DNA of 64,000 nt from Plasmodium vivax. Taxonomy: Eukaryota; Apicomplexa; Aconoidasida; Haemosporida; Plasmodiidae. The DNA is taken from assembly GCF_000002415.2 (NCBI RefSeq), contig NC_009918.1, positions 1,364,001 to 1,428,000 on the forward strand, in the 5' to 3' direction. This document shows, piece after piece, positions 9,736-22,200 of the stretch; the first letter of the stretch is position 1; every line of letters begins with the position of its first letter. The position numbers were made by a program, and so were the translations under genes. The notes beneath the pieces were generated by a model. The model worked only from the letters and a program-made list of their open reading frames with translations, searched no databases and was not told the origin of the DNA.

Positions 9736-11421
9736 CAAATAGCCGCTTACACATGTACCCCCTAAATGCGAAGGGAGGGGCGTGACCAAGTGGCAGCGTA
9801 ATCGCGCAGGTTAACCGAGTCTACCAGCGTAAACCACCTGGCGCATGTGCCTGTATTTACCCCCACGCTGTGTTTTTGGCCCAGTATGTTTTGGAATGAC
9901 TCAGATGTACACATGTATTTGGTCCTTCACATGCAGTGGCCTCAAGAAGGAGCACGTCTTTATGTAGAAGAATGCAAAGTTAAAAAAAAACGAAGTTAAT
10001 TTTGACGTGCATTTGTTAAAATATGGATTGCACGTTTTCATTTCGCTCGTCTTACTCCTCTGAGCGTTTTTCTTTCAAATACACAACTTGCGCAACGAAT
10101 GAAAGAATGGGCCAATCTGTCAAGCAATCACTCAGTGTGTTTTCAGGCATATGCCTTTACTATTATTATTTTTCTTTATTTCAATACTTTTGCGTCAAAT
10201 TTATTTTAGCACTTCTGTGCGTTTTTGCGCTGCTATGTGCTGCGTTTGAAGGCTGCCCCTTTTTGCGGTACAGTAGAGTGTATTGCATTTTTTGTACAAT
10301 TTGGCTTTTTTTTTTTTTTTTTTTTTTTTTTTTCTATTTTGGTAATCCTTTAACGTAGGAAGAGTGCCCCATTCATGAGGGTCACTTACGCTAGTGCACT
10401 TAGCATGAAGAGTCACTGTTTTGATAACCTCTCCCCCCCTGAGGCAGGAAGTGGTGGAATTTTATTTTTCGTGAAACGGCAGTGTTGAAGGTGCTTACAC
10501 TTGGGGGTGGGCCTTTTGCCTTATGCTAATTAAGGAACCAGCTAAATGGAATTAAGGCGCGGAAAAATTCACCTGACATGGGTATCCCTAAAGTGTTTTG
10601 CCACCACTTGATGTGTTTCCTTGTGGAGCGCGCTCTTCCACATAGTCCCCCCGCATCAGCTGCCCTCGTATGAAGATTGCAGCCTCCTCCCTTTGAGTAA
10701 AACTTTCAAGGGGATACATTTTCTTTCGCATGTGCGTGAATCCCAACAGAGAGGCACACCTCGATCCTCCTTCCACTTGGGGCCAGAAAAAGCGCCACAT
10801 TTCTTCCTTACATTTTTTAACTTTTGCAAAGCATTTTCATTCTTTCTTGTTCCTATTTATAATAAGGCAGAAAGAACAGCCTAAAGGGGGGTGTGGGGGG
10901 TTTCTTTTAAGTAAAAAATGGATTAGGGTTGCACAGCTGTATCAACACATAGGGGGGTCAAGTGTGTCATGCGTTTTCGCGTCACCAAAGGTATTTTGAG
11001 TCAATTTATCAGCTTGAAAAAAAAAAAAAAAAAAAAAAGAGACATCGGAAGGTGTATCTACAACGATTGGTAAGTGGTGAACAACGGTTCGTTTCTGTCG
11101 GCGCGTGGGTCACTTTGTTTCGCTTCGCGTGCTACATTTGTATATTTTTTTTGCTTTATTTTGCTGTATTTTATTTTTATTTTTTCCGCGTCCCACACAC
11201 TTGTTCGATGGTCTTCCCGGTTAGGCGAAAGGAAAAAAGGAGCTCCTCCACATTTCGGCGTGAATGAGCGCACGTAAAAAAAATTGTCCCTCTTTTAAAA
11301 GCAAACCAACTTTGCATTCAAAACGAAGGGGGACACATCCCAAGCGTAATATGAATCATTAAAAATACCGCATTGCTATTTTTCCGGTTTGCCAAACAAT
11401 GACCCCCAATGTGTAGCGACA

Positions 11422-14400
11422 ATGAATATGCTGAGCAAAGACACCATTTTGTTGAAAACGAAAAAATTAAAAAATCTGTGCGAGCATGAGGGTAAGGGCA
11501 GTCGTACGCGCAGGTGTGCAATTCCCCGCGTGTGTCCTAACTAGACGAAGGCGTCATTCTCATTCTCCTTTTCATTCTCCTTTTCATTCTTTTTTTTTTT
11601 TTTTTTTTTTTTTTCCCCTCACCCTACGATAGAAAACATAAACAGCGAACATTTAAAGACCCTAATAGAAATATTAGAATACTTCTTCGAAACGTACAAT
11701 GATTTTTTTTTATCGTCCGTCGTGTGGGAGGTGGTTGATAAAATGAGTAATTTTTTCATTCTGGTTGTTTGTGGTGTGCTATCCGGAGGCGCGTCCGTTT
11801 TGTTTTGCCTCTGCGCAGTGCATCGCCTTTTGTGTTGGAGCGAACGCGCACATGTGGTGACTACACGTAGTGACTGCACATAGTGACTGCACATAGTGAC
11901 CGCACGAGAAGGCGAAACTAGCCACGCTTGGCTCAAGTGCAAGCCTGCCTTCCCCCATTCCCCCCCCCTCGTAGTAATACTTGAAAACACAATTGAAGAA
12001 AAAAAAAACATCGAAGTGGACTTAAAAACCTCCATAAAATTCTGCGAATTTATTTTCAACAAATTAATCGCGTACACAAATTATGAAAGTGACAACCTGA
12101 AGTACTTCTTCAGCTTCAGTTTTTTGCGGCGCCACCTCTGCTCCGTCTTAAGTTCCTTTCTAAACTGTAGCAGCTCGTCCTTCCGGAGGAAAGTAGAGTC
12201 GTCCTTCACGACAGAGCTGTAAGGTTCCCAGGCGCGTACACATATGTGTGCATGTGCGTTTCGGTTGGCGCATGGCCTTCCAGAAAATGTTTCCCTCACC
12301 CCCTTTCGTCAGCTTAACCCTAACGAAGCAAATCTTCGAAAAGATAAAAGTCGAAAATGATCTGGAGCTGAAGGTCTGTTACACAGAATTTTTGTGGAGG
12401 TCCTTCAGAAGGATCGATTTCGCTACTTTCAACATAAAGGGGTTGCATGCAAATGTAAACGCGTTAGAAAAATTGAAACATTTTAAGATTTTTAAGTTCG
12501 ATGAGGAGTGCATAAAATGGCTCAAGGAGGAAAACTACATGGACAGGAAGATCGTCGTTGAAGATGGTTAAGAAGTTTGTTTCTTCTGTTGGGAGGGGGT
12601 GCCTCCCACGCTTGGGCTCTTGTTTGGAGTTTCCACAGGTTGTCTTCGAAAAGTATACCACTTTTTCGCGCTTCAGGGTTCATTTTACGCCCCTTCCTTT
12701 ATTCCACCCCTACTCCTCAGGACTCTTCACCATAAGGGGGAACCAAAAACACGTGAACAAAGACTTCATCCTCTGCTACTTGGGGAAGTGCTCCATATTT
12801 TTGTACTACGTACTGTCCACACGCGGGAAGCGGAAGGAAGAGGAAAAGCGGAACAGGCCCAACGCAGCAGAGACGGCCTACCCGCATAAGCACACACGCT
12901 CATGCGTAACTGTGCATATATTCACGCACATCCACATGGGCGTACTCTCCCTCCCCATCGCTACCTCAGGACAACCCCGAAGAAGACGAAAAATGCAAAA
13001 TAGAGGTCCCGTACTACCACATCACTTCAGTAGACTTTGAGGGAAAGAATGTATTCACCCTGGAATGCAAAGCTATAATAGACCAGACGAACATATTCAG
13101 CCTGTGGTATGGCCATTCGGCGATCCGCGCGTTGGGCCACCTCCCCACAGTTGTATCGCGCTACCGCTTAACCGCACTACGGCTTAACCGCACTACCGCT
13201 AAACCGCTTAACCACTCAGGGGGCAAGACATAAGGGACGCCGTCGACTACGAAAGCATCAACAAGTTCAGCCTATCGCTGGACGTCAAGAGAAATTCGAA
13301 GGAGGTGCGGAGGTTCCTAGACAAGTAAGAAAAAACAGTCACAAAATGAGCGAAAACGAAGAGGTAGCTGTGCGCGCGAGTGTGCACAAGTATTAACCTA
13401 CGTGTGAAGAAATTTTCTATACCTTTTCTGTTCGCCCTGCTGCTCACATAAGAATATCTGTGAAGCTAAAGAAAGAGGCGAAGAAAAGCAAGAGGGAAGA
13501 TCACCAGACGAGGAGTCGTCATGCTAAGGAGGAGAAGGACGACAGTGATGGAACCACTGTCACTAGCGTAATGCCAAAAAGGGATAAAAAAAAGGATCAT
13601 AATAAACCAAAAAGAGAAGCACCAAGGGGAGGCATAAGCATTCCTTTTTATCCCTTCTCCCCTTTAAGGAAAACAACGCAAAGGAAAAGCTGAACGACAA
13701 GCTATTCTTATCTAATGCTTCTGACACGGACCAGGACACAAGGTAGGCAGAGGAACGTTCTAGTGAAGCGACGGTTATGTGCGGCAATATGCACATATGT
13801 GCAAGTGGAGGGAATAAAAAGAAAAGAAAAGAAAAAATGCATAGTAACTCCTGACAGCACATCATACCAATGTGCGTACACCATGTTGATAATTTTCCCC
13901 AAGCGGAATGCCACACTAACAAATTGATTAACCTTTCAGCGACAAACAGGCTAGACATGGTGCGGGGAAAGGAGTACAATCTTCCAAAGGTGAAGGTTAG
14001 CGGAAAGGAAGTGCGCAGATTTAAGACCCACTGGGGGGTACAAAATTGTGGGTATCCCCTTCTACCCCCAGACAGTTTCCTCAACGAAGGAAAGGAACCC
14101 TAAATGCTGTGGACACTTTGATGCATGCATGCTACCACTGTTCCACGCTCCAGAGAGGAAGCATACGAATAAGAAGAAGAAAAAAACAAAAAAAAACGAG
14201 GCAAAGGGCGACAAACTAAAATGTGAAATATCTTCAGATGAGAAAAATTATACTAAGGGGTACAAAATTGAAAGAGAGTTGAAGAAAAAAACGGACAGTG
14301 AAAGTCCTCTCGGGCACTACAATTTGGGTTCAAACGACTCGGAGGTGCGCCGCAAATAAATGGAAAGAAAAAAAAAAAAAATTGGCTGCTTTTTCCTTAG

Positions 14401-15521
14401 TGGGTGCAAAACCATCCTGCTTGCGTGTGCCATCATGCCCATGTTGGCACAATTAATAAGTATACCACCCACATGATACTTCGAAGCGTTTCCCCCAAAA
14501 CGTCGCCCCCTTTCCGCTGTGCAGACCCACATAGGAAGAAAGAAGGCCCGGGAAAGGGACAGCGACACCGAAGTGATCATCCAGAAAATTATTTCCCGCC
14601 ATAACGAAAAAAAGGAAATTTTTAAAAAGGCCCTGAAGCAGGGCTTTTCCGACGCCCTCAACGAAATAGACGGCAACATTAAAGCGCTGGTCGAGGTGCG
14701 TGCCGTAAATTAGCGGCGCCCCAAAGGGGCCAAATGAGACGCGGCAAAGTGGCAAAGCGGTGGAGCAACCGGACGCGCCACTTAACTGTGCCAAGTTACG
14801 AACGCGCAAAAAATACCAAAACGCAATGTTACAAAAAAAAAAAAATTTTCAACGCAGAAACAAAAAAGTAGGCGGCACGAATTTCACAAAAAATATGAAA
14901 AGAAAAAGAAGAGCATGATAATCGTTATGGAGAAGGAGATAAGCATGCTGACCAGGGAGATAAACGTAACGATCTGCTCCACGGAGCGGAAGTGTGGGCT
15001 CCCCAAATGTGCGTTCCCCACACGCATATGCGCATGGCCAACCCCACCACACACATATTCGTATGCCCCCACCAAAACAGGCTTTAACCGAGTCCTTGAA
15101 GAAAATCGGCGTGAACAGAAATGAAGTGCTAAAGCTGCATGAAGAGGGGAAGTGCATCTTATCGTCCAGCGAATTGTTACAAAAAAGTCAGGCAGTTATA
15201 AAGGTACGTATTCATACGCGTTGTAAATGCAAAGTTTCGATGGGTCCAACATGGTGGGCATCCATTTTCGAGAGCGCTCTACTGGGAAGGTGCCTGCATG
15301 TGTATTCATGCGTACTCATATATACTCATCATGCGTCATCACGCGCACTCATACGTCCTCACGCATCCTCATGTGTGTGGTGGGAAACTTCCTGCTGTCC
15401 CCTTTCACAGAAGGTAAAAGAAAGTTTGCAAAAAATGAACAGTAACATAATTGGAAAGGAAAAGGAGTACAACAAGCGAAAGAAGTTATGCTTTAAGGCC
15501 TTGGCCACGGCGTATGAATAG
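11422..15521 (+). CDS. Probable SYCP2/Red1-type chromosome-axis protein, 15 exons
   Basis: Spliced by me: 11422-11491, 11633-11746, 11975-12218, 12313-12566, 12721-12905, 12970-13106, 13220-13324, 13453-13567, 13669-13742, 13940-13989, 14154-14344, 14525-14695, 14858-14965, 15081-15203, 15411-15521. All 14 introns have GT..AG ends, phases match throughout, and the sum is 2,052 nt (683 residues). Residues 1-227 are helical, like an ARM-type array. Residues 228-375 are beta-rich, with KDFILCYLGKCSIFLYYVL and YYHITSVDFEGKNVFTLECK. A basic Lys/Glu linker follows to about 510. Residues 515-683 form a coiled coil. This order matches SYCP2, whose middle domain has a similar FxxxFNLGSxTLSFYI run and whose C-terminus pairs with SYCP3; the family also includes yeast Red1 and plant ASY3. 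SYCP2-like proteins also occur in some divergent kinetochores. Weakest points: the end of exon 5 (an earlier in-frame GTACTG exists), exon 10 (alternative donor six bases later) and the start codon. Confidence 0.72.
13145..13216. repeat. Intronic imperfect repeat (CCGCTTAACCGCACTA type)
   Basis: Intron 6 of the SYCP2-like gene is largely made of imperfect copies of a 15-16 bp unit containing TTAACCGCACTA. It ends right at the CACTCAG acceptor. Confidence 0.7.
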
Positions 15522-15660
15522 CTGACGAGGGAAGATGCTTCCTCACACTTTCCATTCTGGAGCTTCTACATTTGCGCAGATGCCCCATTTGTGGGGTTCA
15601 TTTTAAGGTGGCACCCTTAAATGGGTGGCTCCTACGCGTACGCCTTTGCACATTTGGGCC

Positions 15661-17022
15661 TCACAAGCTGATGCTTTGCCCCGGTTGTAATGTGACAAAG
15701 TTAATTTTTTCCTTCCGCTCCTGTTCGTACTTAGCCAACCGATTCCACAGCTCCGTCGTAGCTTCGTTGTAGTCTTCCCCGCCTAGGCAGAAGACGTCCG
15801 TGCCCACGCCCAGGGACGCTTTGCTCTTCAAATCGAGGTGACTCTGGGGAGAGAGGCGCAAAGTGGGGGGAAACACACACATATATGTGTGTAAACATTT
15901 AAACGCAAATATGCACACACATTAAAACGCGCTTATTTGCACACATTTGAATGCCCATTTACACCGGATGGCGCATCTAGCGCGCGGCGTGCCGCGTGGG
16001 AACGGCGGGTGACTTCTCACCTGTATGGCCTGCTCGGGGGACATGTGAAAGTGGGCATACAAGGCACTGGGCTTGTAAATCCCAATGGGCAAAATGGACA
16101 AATCGATGGGGTCCCCTTTTAAAACAGTGTTAACGTAACTTTTGATTTGCAAAAAATGGTTCGAATACGCAGAGTGGCCACTGTAAAAAATGGTGGCCTT
16201 CGTTTTACTATCATGTATTAAGAAGGACCCAGGGAGGTAGACATTTTTGTCAACAACATACCGATGGCTATTGGTTAAGGTGGGCAAATAGTAAAAGGAT
16301 AAATTTTCAAATTTTAATTTGTTAAACCAATTTAGGGGATACACCACGGGGAAGTTCCTTTTAAATAAATATCTTCGAATGTTCATACCACCAATAATTA
16401 TGCTGTTATCCCTGAGGACAATTTTTTTCAGAGTACTCTTGTCCATCGTGTCAAATCGGTTGTTGCTTAGGAGGATGAAATCGATGCTTGGCAGGTGTTC
16501 GAAGCTTATTCCTGCCTTTATTGTTCTTTTCACGCCCAGTAGGTTGAACAGACCAATTCGGGTAGACAATACTGGGTCTACTAAGATATTAAAATTGGCG
16601 GTTTGAATTAAGATGCTCATGTGTCCGATGTATATAACGTTGAATTTTTCATTTTGCAATTGTTTTTTTTTTTTTATTTCTAGGGGTGTTACGTAGGAAA
16701 TTTTTTCTGGCCATATGGCGTTCGTCTCTTCGACCGCGTCGTCATTTTTATGCTCTCCATTGTTGTCAGTTTGGTTCCCTACATCGTGGCTGCTTCGGCA
16801 TTCCAAACAGAACTTGTCCGCTACCCCCTTGGTGCTGCCTTTTTTTAACCTGTTTTTCTCTATCACATTTTTGCCCCTCAGCAGTGTGTGCAACAGGGGA
16901 GTGTAAACGTAGCGGTCCAAATAAAAGAAGAAAAAGGCCGCCTTCTTTTTTAAAGTCAAATTTGGAGTTAAGACATTGTTGTGGGTGTAATAGGGTAAAA
17001 GAATGCTTATTAGTTTTTTCAT
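15661..17022 (-). CDS. NAPE-PLD-like metallo-beta-lactamase-fold protein, probable pseudoenzyme, two exons
   Basis: Exon 1 is 17022-16021 and exon 2 is 15843-15661. The donor GTGAGA and the acceptor CTCTCCCCAG join in phase 0 to give 394 residues. Residues 128-376 follow the N-acyl-phosphatidylethanolamine phospholipase D layout: YIGHMSILIQ, ILVDPVLSTR, LPSIDFILLSNNRFDTMD, IFYSGHSAYS, LPIGIYKPSA and FHMSPEQAIQ. Active family members have HxHxDH where this protein has N187-N-R189-F-D191-T192. The usual GDTG is SGHS (281-284), and the late IHWGT histidine is missing. Three of four residues in the main metal motif are lost, so hydrolase activity is unlikely. The first 60 residues are basic with short hydrophobic patches and could target a membrane or organelle. 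The 3' end faces the SYCP2-like gene only 139 bp away. The fold is secure from the motifs; the role is unknown. Confidence 0.88.
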
Positions 17023-17909
17023 TTGACCTTTTTTTTTTTTATTTTATTATCAGGGAGGTGGTCCTGCGGAAGTTCTTTTAAACAAGTGCATCTTAATCCG
17101 GGCAATGCGTAACGCGTAATGCATACCACGTGTGTTGCCCGTTCTGCTGTTGGCAGATTTGCGGTGCAGCGCAAAGGGATGCTCCCCGCTGGGCGATTTA
17201 TTTTTCTTTTTCTTTTTCGCGGCACGTGGCGCTTAAGCAATGCGCGCTTCTTTTTGTGTCCTCCATGTAACGCGGTATGATCGGCGAGTGTGTCACAGGG
17301 ACGATGTTAAAAATGTGCTAATGAGGAAGTTTTTTTTTTTTTCTTTCTCTTTCGCCTTTTCAAACTTATGTTGTATTGCAAAGCTATTTGTAAGTATAAC
17401 AGTGGCTGGTAATTCTCCCCATTTGGCTGTTTTTTTTTTTTTTTTTTTTTTTTTTATGCGTTGCAGCACTGTGCTAGCTATTTTTCTTTCCCTTTTGTAA
17501 ATTAAAGCAAATGTAGAAGAGGACAAACGGCGAGTCTCTCTAAGAGCGCCACAACATATTTAGTGAATACTTCCCCTCCTTTTAAAATAACCAATTTGAA
17601 GAAGTTAAAACTGGGATGAGTTTAATACTGACCTGACCTAGCACCGTAAGTACATGTACACTAAGCGGATTTTTTTTTTTTTTTTTTTTTTATCCGCATT
17701 GTTGTAAGGCGAAAAGGGGAATACTTTTTTTTGTGTAGAGGTTATAAAAGGATAACAAGTGGTTTAAAGTATCTTACCATATTTGCCAAAATGAGAAGAA
17801 GCAAAAAGGAATAAAAAAATGGGTCCACTCTTAAGAAAAGTGAATGTACACTTTGGGTTTGTTCCCAGATCTGCTGTTCCACTGTGGCACACCTCGCATG
17901 AGCGTCACG

Positions 17910-17940
<31 letters not shown>

Positions 17941-17945
<5 letters not shown>

Positions 17946-18025
17946 ACAATTGAACAATTGAACAATTGAACAATTGAACAATTGAACAATTGAACAATTG
18001 AACAATTGAACAATTGAACAATTGA
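17941..18025. repeat. 9-bp tandem repeat ATTGAACAA, about nine copies
   Basis: Essentially perfect tandem copies of ATTGAACAA, which contains CAATTG at each junction. It sits directly after a long poly(A) run and decays on the right into ATTGAAATA and ATTGAAAAA. Confidence 0.95.
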
Positions 18026-18814
18026 AATATTGAAAAATTGGAAAAAAAAAATGAAAAAATGAAAAGGCGAAATACAAATGCGAAAGGCTAAAGGGAAAAA
18101 TAAAATGCACCTTACAAATGCCACTAAAGGACCACCTTCGAAGGACATGTTCCCTTCAGCGTAGCTTTGCGACCGTGTGTGAAAGAGCAACAATGGTATA
18201 TATATTCACACGTGGGTGACGCATTCCCCCCCATACACAGAGGTGCATAATTTGGATGTACACATTATTTGAAAATCGGCCACACTGTGAAGTGGTGAAA
18301 AAGTCTACTCGATGTGAAATTTCCTGTTTGAGAGGTTTACAGCACTGCATCTGGGAATGAAAATGTACGCGTTATATTTTTAAACGTTTTTGCCCTTTCC
18401 CGTTTTGTTCTTCGCTCCTCTGGTGAGGGGCTCATCTGGTCGATGCCGGTTTTGCATGCTTCAAGTTTCGTGTTTTACGCTTCCTTCGCCGTTCTTCCTC
18501 ATCCTCATCCGCATCGTTCTTCGTTCTTCCTTCTTCCTTACTTCCTTTTTTTTTTTTTCCACTTGTGAGTAAAAACTCGTGTAAAATGTCACATGAGCGA
18601 AGAAATAACAAAATCGGGGGAAAAAGAATATAGGCTCAGCATTATTTCTGTGCGCACTTGTATGCATTGAAGTTGCAAAGTGTAGAATAAAGGGGGAAAA
18701 AATAAAAGGATAAATGATTACCGAGTGACAATCTTGCAAATTCGAATGTGCGCGGCGTCGCTGGCGAGTTTCCACGCGCACGCTGGCTCCTTTGGCCTTT
18801 TACCACTTCAGCAT

Positions 18815-18885
18815 AGCAACATTGCAACATTTCAACATTTTAACACTGCATCATTGCAACACTGCAACATTTTAACACTTCGCTG
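18815..18885. repeat. Degenerate AACATT(G/T)C repeat
   Basis: Imperfect 9-11 bp copies built from AACATTGC, AACATTTT and AACACTGC, followed by poly(T), in the 5' flank of the metacaspase gene. Confidence 0.7.
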
Positions 18886-19240
18886 TTTTAATTTTTTTTT
18901 TTTTTTTTTGTGGCCATTCGTGCTTTCCACCGCGCGTTTTATAGAAAATATGCAAAGCGGAAAGGAAGAAATAGAGACACATTTTTAAATGTTGTTGTGG
19001 TAACATTTCGCGGTGATCTTTTTTTTACTCCCCGTATGTTGCTCGTGCGTGGCGCGCAAGTCCACGTCTGTGCACGTGTGTTAGCGCGTTGGTACGTATC
19101 AGTGTGTGGACGTAAACTTATTTGTGTTTAGTTTCCTCTACACCGTACTAACGCGCCTGCATAGCTAGCTGCACGTGCGTACTCTCAAACTTTAAGGCTG
19201 TTCCAACGTGACAATTAGCAAATTTACTGAACGCCAAACG

Positions 19241-22200
19241 ATGAGGCAGTATGAGAGTTTAAGCGTCAGGAAGGCGAAGAAAAGCGAGAGCATCGCTAGC
19301 TACAACAAGAAAGACACCTCGCTGAGCAGATTTTCCAGTCGAGAAAATAAAGCAAAAGGTTTCAAAATAGACAAATGGAACGATGAAGAAAAGCTGCAAC
19401 TGGGTGAAAAACGGGTTCTGCACAAGGCAGTTAGTGAGAAGAAAAAGATACCCACTCTTTTGAGAAGGGTCCACACGAAGCCGCATGGCAGTGCGGGAAG
19501 ACCTGCCACACTGACCAGGAATGAAGAACGGTGTGGCAGCATGAACAGGGGCAGCCCCAAGGGGTGTAACGTGTATAGAGCTCAAACGATGACAAAAAGT
19601 GTGGGTCGTAGCAGCAACGCGAAACGAATCGAAATTTCGGCACCCCCCGGGGTTATCACCAAATTAAGCCAGAAAAAGAAAGGCACGTTGAAAAAAAGCG
19701 CAACGTGTGAACTACAAGGGGATGCAAAGAACGGCAATAAGCAGCAAGTGCAAATGGGGAGTGAAAACCCCAGGGAGAATTACCATATGGAGGTACTCAA
19801 CAAAACCGAATGCAGTCAAAAATACCCGCCAAATGTGTTAACCGCAAATATTAGGGGCGCAAAAGGGATAACTTTTCAAAACGCGCAGATTCCCGCTTGG
19901 GCAAGTAAAACGAATGAAAGCGACAAAATAACTGGCACACGGGCTAACAGAGCTAACAGGGCTAACAGTGTGACTTACAAATTTGCGGAGTTCGCCAAAG
20001 GGATGGAGAAGGCCGCTCCGAAAAACAGCTATTCAAAATATTTAGAAGCAATTTTTAGACCTCCCCAAATGGCTAGCTTATCTTATCGCGCAGAGGAGCA
20101 CTTCACCAAGCATGGCTTGTCAAGCAGTAGCGATGCAAATGGGAGAGGGGAGCCAGGGGCGAAGCATGAACGGAGGGGTAGCCATGTGGAGGGGGCCTCC
20201 CCAAACAAGCTGATCAGTCATTTTGCACATCATCATCATGCGCAGGTTCACCCGCAAAATGACAGTTTCGTGGAAAATTCAAGGGAGAATTACGCAAGAG
20301 GGGGAGACAATCCCTTTGCCAGTCGGAAGGACAAAAGTGGATATATCCCAATGTGGGACATAAATAGCCACAAAATTATTAGCACAGATTTTTTGCTTAA
20401 GGAAAAAGGTAAGCGTTCCCTCACAGAAAGAAAAAACAACCAACACACACAAAAGGAGATCACCGCAAAGGAGCATCTTCCCAGTTCGGTTAGCGAAAAG
20501 GAGGACGCCAAGTTTAGAGCGTATAAAGCCAACACGGCCGATTTGGGCATGAAGAAAAAATCTCCTAAACCCGAAATGCATATCAATGCGCTACCCCCTA
20601 ATGAGACAACCCCATTAGAAGCACCAGTTAAGAAAGTGCAAAATTTTGAACATGAAAAGGGAGGACTCAAAAAGGACCACCCCTTTTCGCATACCCTAAG
20701 TAGCACAAATTACCATCCGATTAACTGTGCCAACCGTTCGAATTATAACGAAACGAGGCTCTGCGAAAATAGGTCTTTCACAGATATCATGTTTAGGGGG
20801 GGAACAAAAAAAGAAGGGAATCTGAACGCAGATGGTGGAGGCCCTTCCAAAGCCAACTACAAATTGGAAGAGCCAACCATGGTTAACCACACAAACGGTG
20901 GGAACAATGCCAATTGTGTAGAACAGCCCAAATGGGTTAACATCCCATATATACAGAAAAGGAGCTCACATAATAACGGAGACATTATTCATGCTAATGG
21001 AAGTACCCAAATTGGGACTTCCCTCCAGAGTGATAACAACCCCCCCTTTACTTATAACAACCTCACGCATGACATTTCGAATCATAAGTTGCCGAGAAGG
21101 AACGGCAATGTTCACCTCCGCAGTGTGACGAACACGAACGAGTGTTTTAAGAGGAGTGCCATGGATGAGGATAAACAGAGTAGGAATTATCTCTCCGAAT
21201 CGAAATGGCAAAGTGGTTATATGTGGACGGATGTGAGTGGCCGGCAGGGGGGGGCTCGACCAGAAGTCCACCACTTCTCCCGGGGTGACCAAATTAGGAG
21301 CAACCTCACCGCCGAATTGGTCAGTCATGGGGGCGGACCCTCCACGGTGGAAACGCGTAGAGATTTGCTTGCCACTGCGGCATGTCGGCCCAGCGAATCG
21401 CCCTGTTTGAGTGGCAGCAGTGCTGGATTGCCCAATTTGAGCAGGCCAAATTTGACTAGCCCCAATTTGAACAGGCCCAATTTGAGTAACCCCAATATGA
21501 GTAGCCCCAATTTGGCGAACCCCTCCTTAGCCCATCTCCATCCCAGTCAACGGAGCCACCCCGAATATGCAAGTGGGATCCCGCACCTGTTCGATCTTTC
21601 CAAAATGGCGTTAAAGGAAAACCTCCCCATTTGCTCAACGAAGATGACTAAGGCAATACCAGGTGGGCCACCCCAAATTAGCCGCGCTGATGAGGTTAGT
21701 CAACACACCTACAGTGTGTTAAGTGGGCCCATAAATACAACCACAAATAGTTTACAGGCCTTTAAAAAAATATATATAGACCACAGCATGAGCGAAATAA
21801 AGCATGTGGACGGGTATGTTTTACGGGAGAGGGGCCCCAATGTGGACTCGGGCGTGTCGACGTGCATCTCGCAGGGTAGTGCCACCACAGTGGAAAAAAT
21901 GGGGATGGAGAGATTCCTAAAATGTGACCAGAAAGCGACGAGTTTGAAAAATGAAAAAATGTTAAGTGAAATGCCAGCGGGTGAGTGTGTGCCCTCAATG
22001 AAGGGCTATTTTCCGAATCGGGTCTTGCCGGATTTGGGGGGGAAAAGTCGTCAGTTGAGTGGACACCTCTACGTGGAAGGGCTTCCTACCAAACCTACCT
22101 TCGTGGGTGACCCCTCTGTGGATGGCCCCCCTGCGGATAACCCCAAACGGATAGACATGGCAGTTCATCCTAATGGCACTCTCAACAATTTTGCAGTGAA

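Larger units (their letters stand above)
8841..11421. promoter_or_regulatory. Divergent intergenic region (GDH1 / SYCP2-like gene)
   Basis: 2.6 kb with no credible exon. It must hold the promoters of both flanking genes. Visible: imperfect repeats of a GGAGAAGTTGGCGTAAAA-like unit at 8858-8960 directly upstream of GDH1; a 13-14 bp array at 9655-9735; and long poly(T) or poly(A) runs at 9549-9574, 10303-10334 and 11017-11038. No TATA-type element can be assigned. Confidence 0.5.
17023..19240. promoter_or_regulatory. Divergent intergenic region (NAPE-PLD-like / metacaspase)
   Basis: 2.2 kb without a credible exon. Notable are poly(T) runs at 17330-17342, 17431-17455 and 17671-17691, a 30-base poly(A) run at 17910-17940 running straight into a 9-bp array, and a degenerate AACATT repeat at 18815-18885. 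Promoters of both flanking genes must lie here. Confidence 0.5.

Noticed and set aside
10023..10358. 111-codon Phe/Tyr/Cys-rich frame in the GDH1 divergent region
   Set aside because: The product reads like translated poly(T) DNA with no domain character; no splice partners were found.
12639..12677. An extra 39-bp exon between exons 4 and 5 of the SYCP2-like gene
   Set aside because: It would need a 43-bp intron with a poor GTTCAT donor. Direct splicing to the strong pyrimidine-rich acceptor at 12720 keeps the same frame.
12558..13040. 160-codon open frame inside the SYCP2-like gene as a separate gene
   Set aside because: Part of it is exon 5 of the spliced gene; the remainder is intron sequence read through in the same frame.
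19208..19240. Upstream start for the metacaspase-like gene
   Set aside because: The codon is GTG, not ATG; the first ATG is at 19241. The same applies to SEY1 (GTG at 27251) and SPT (GTG at 41869).
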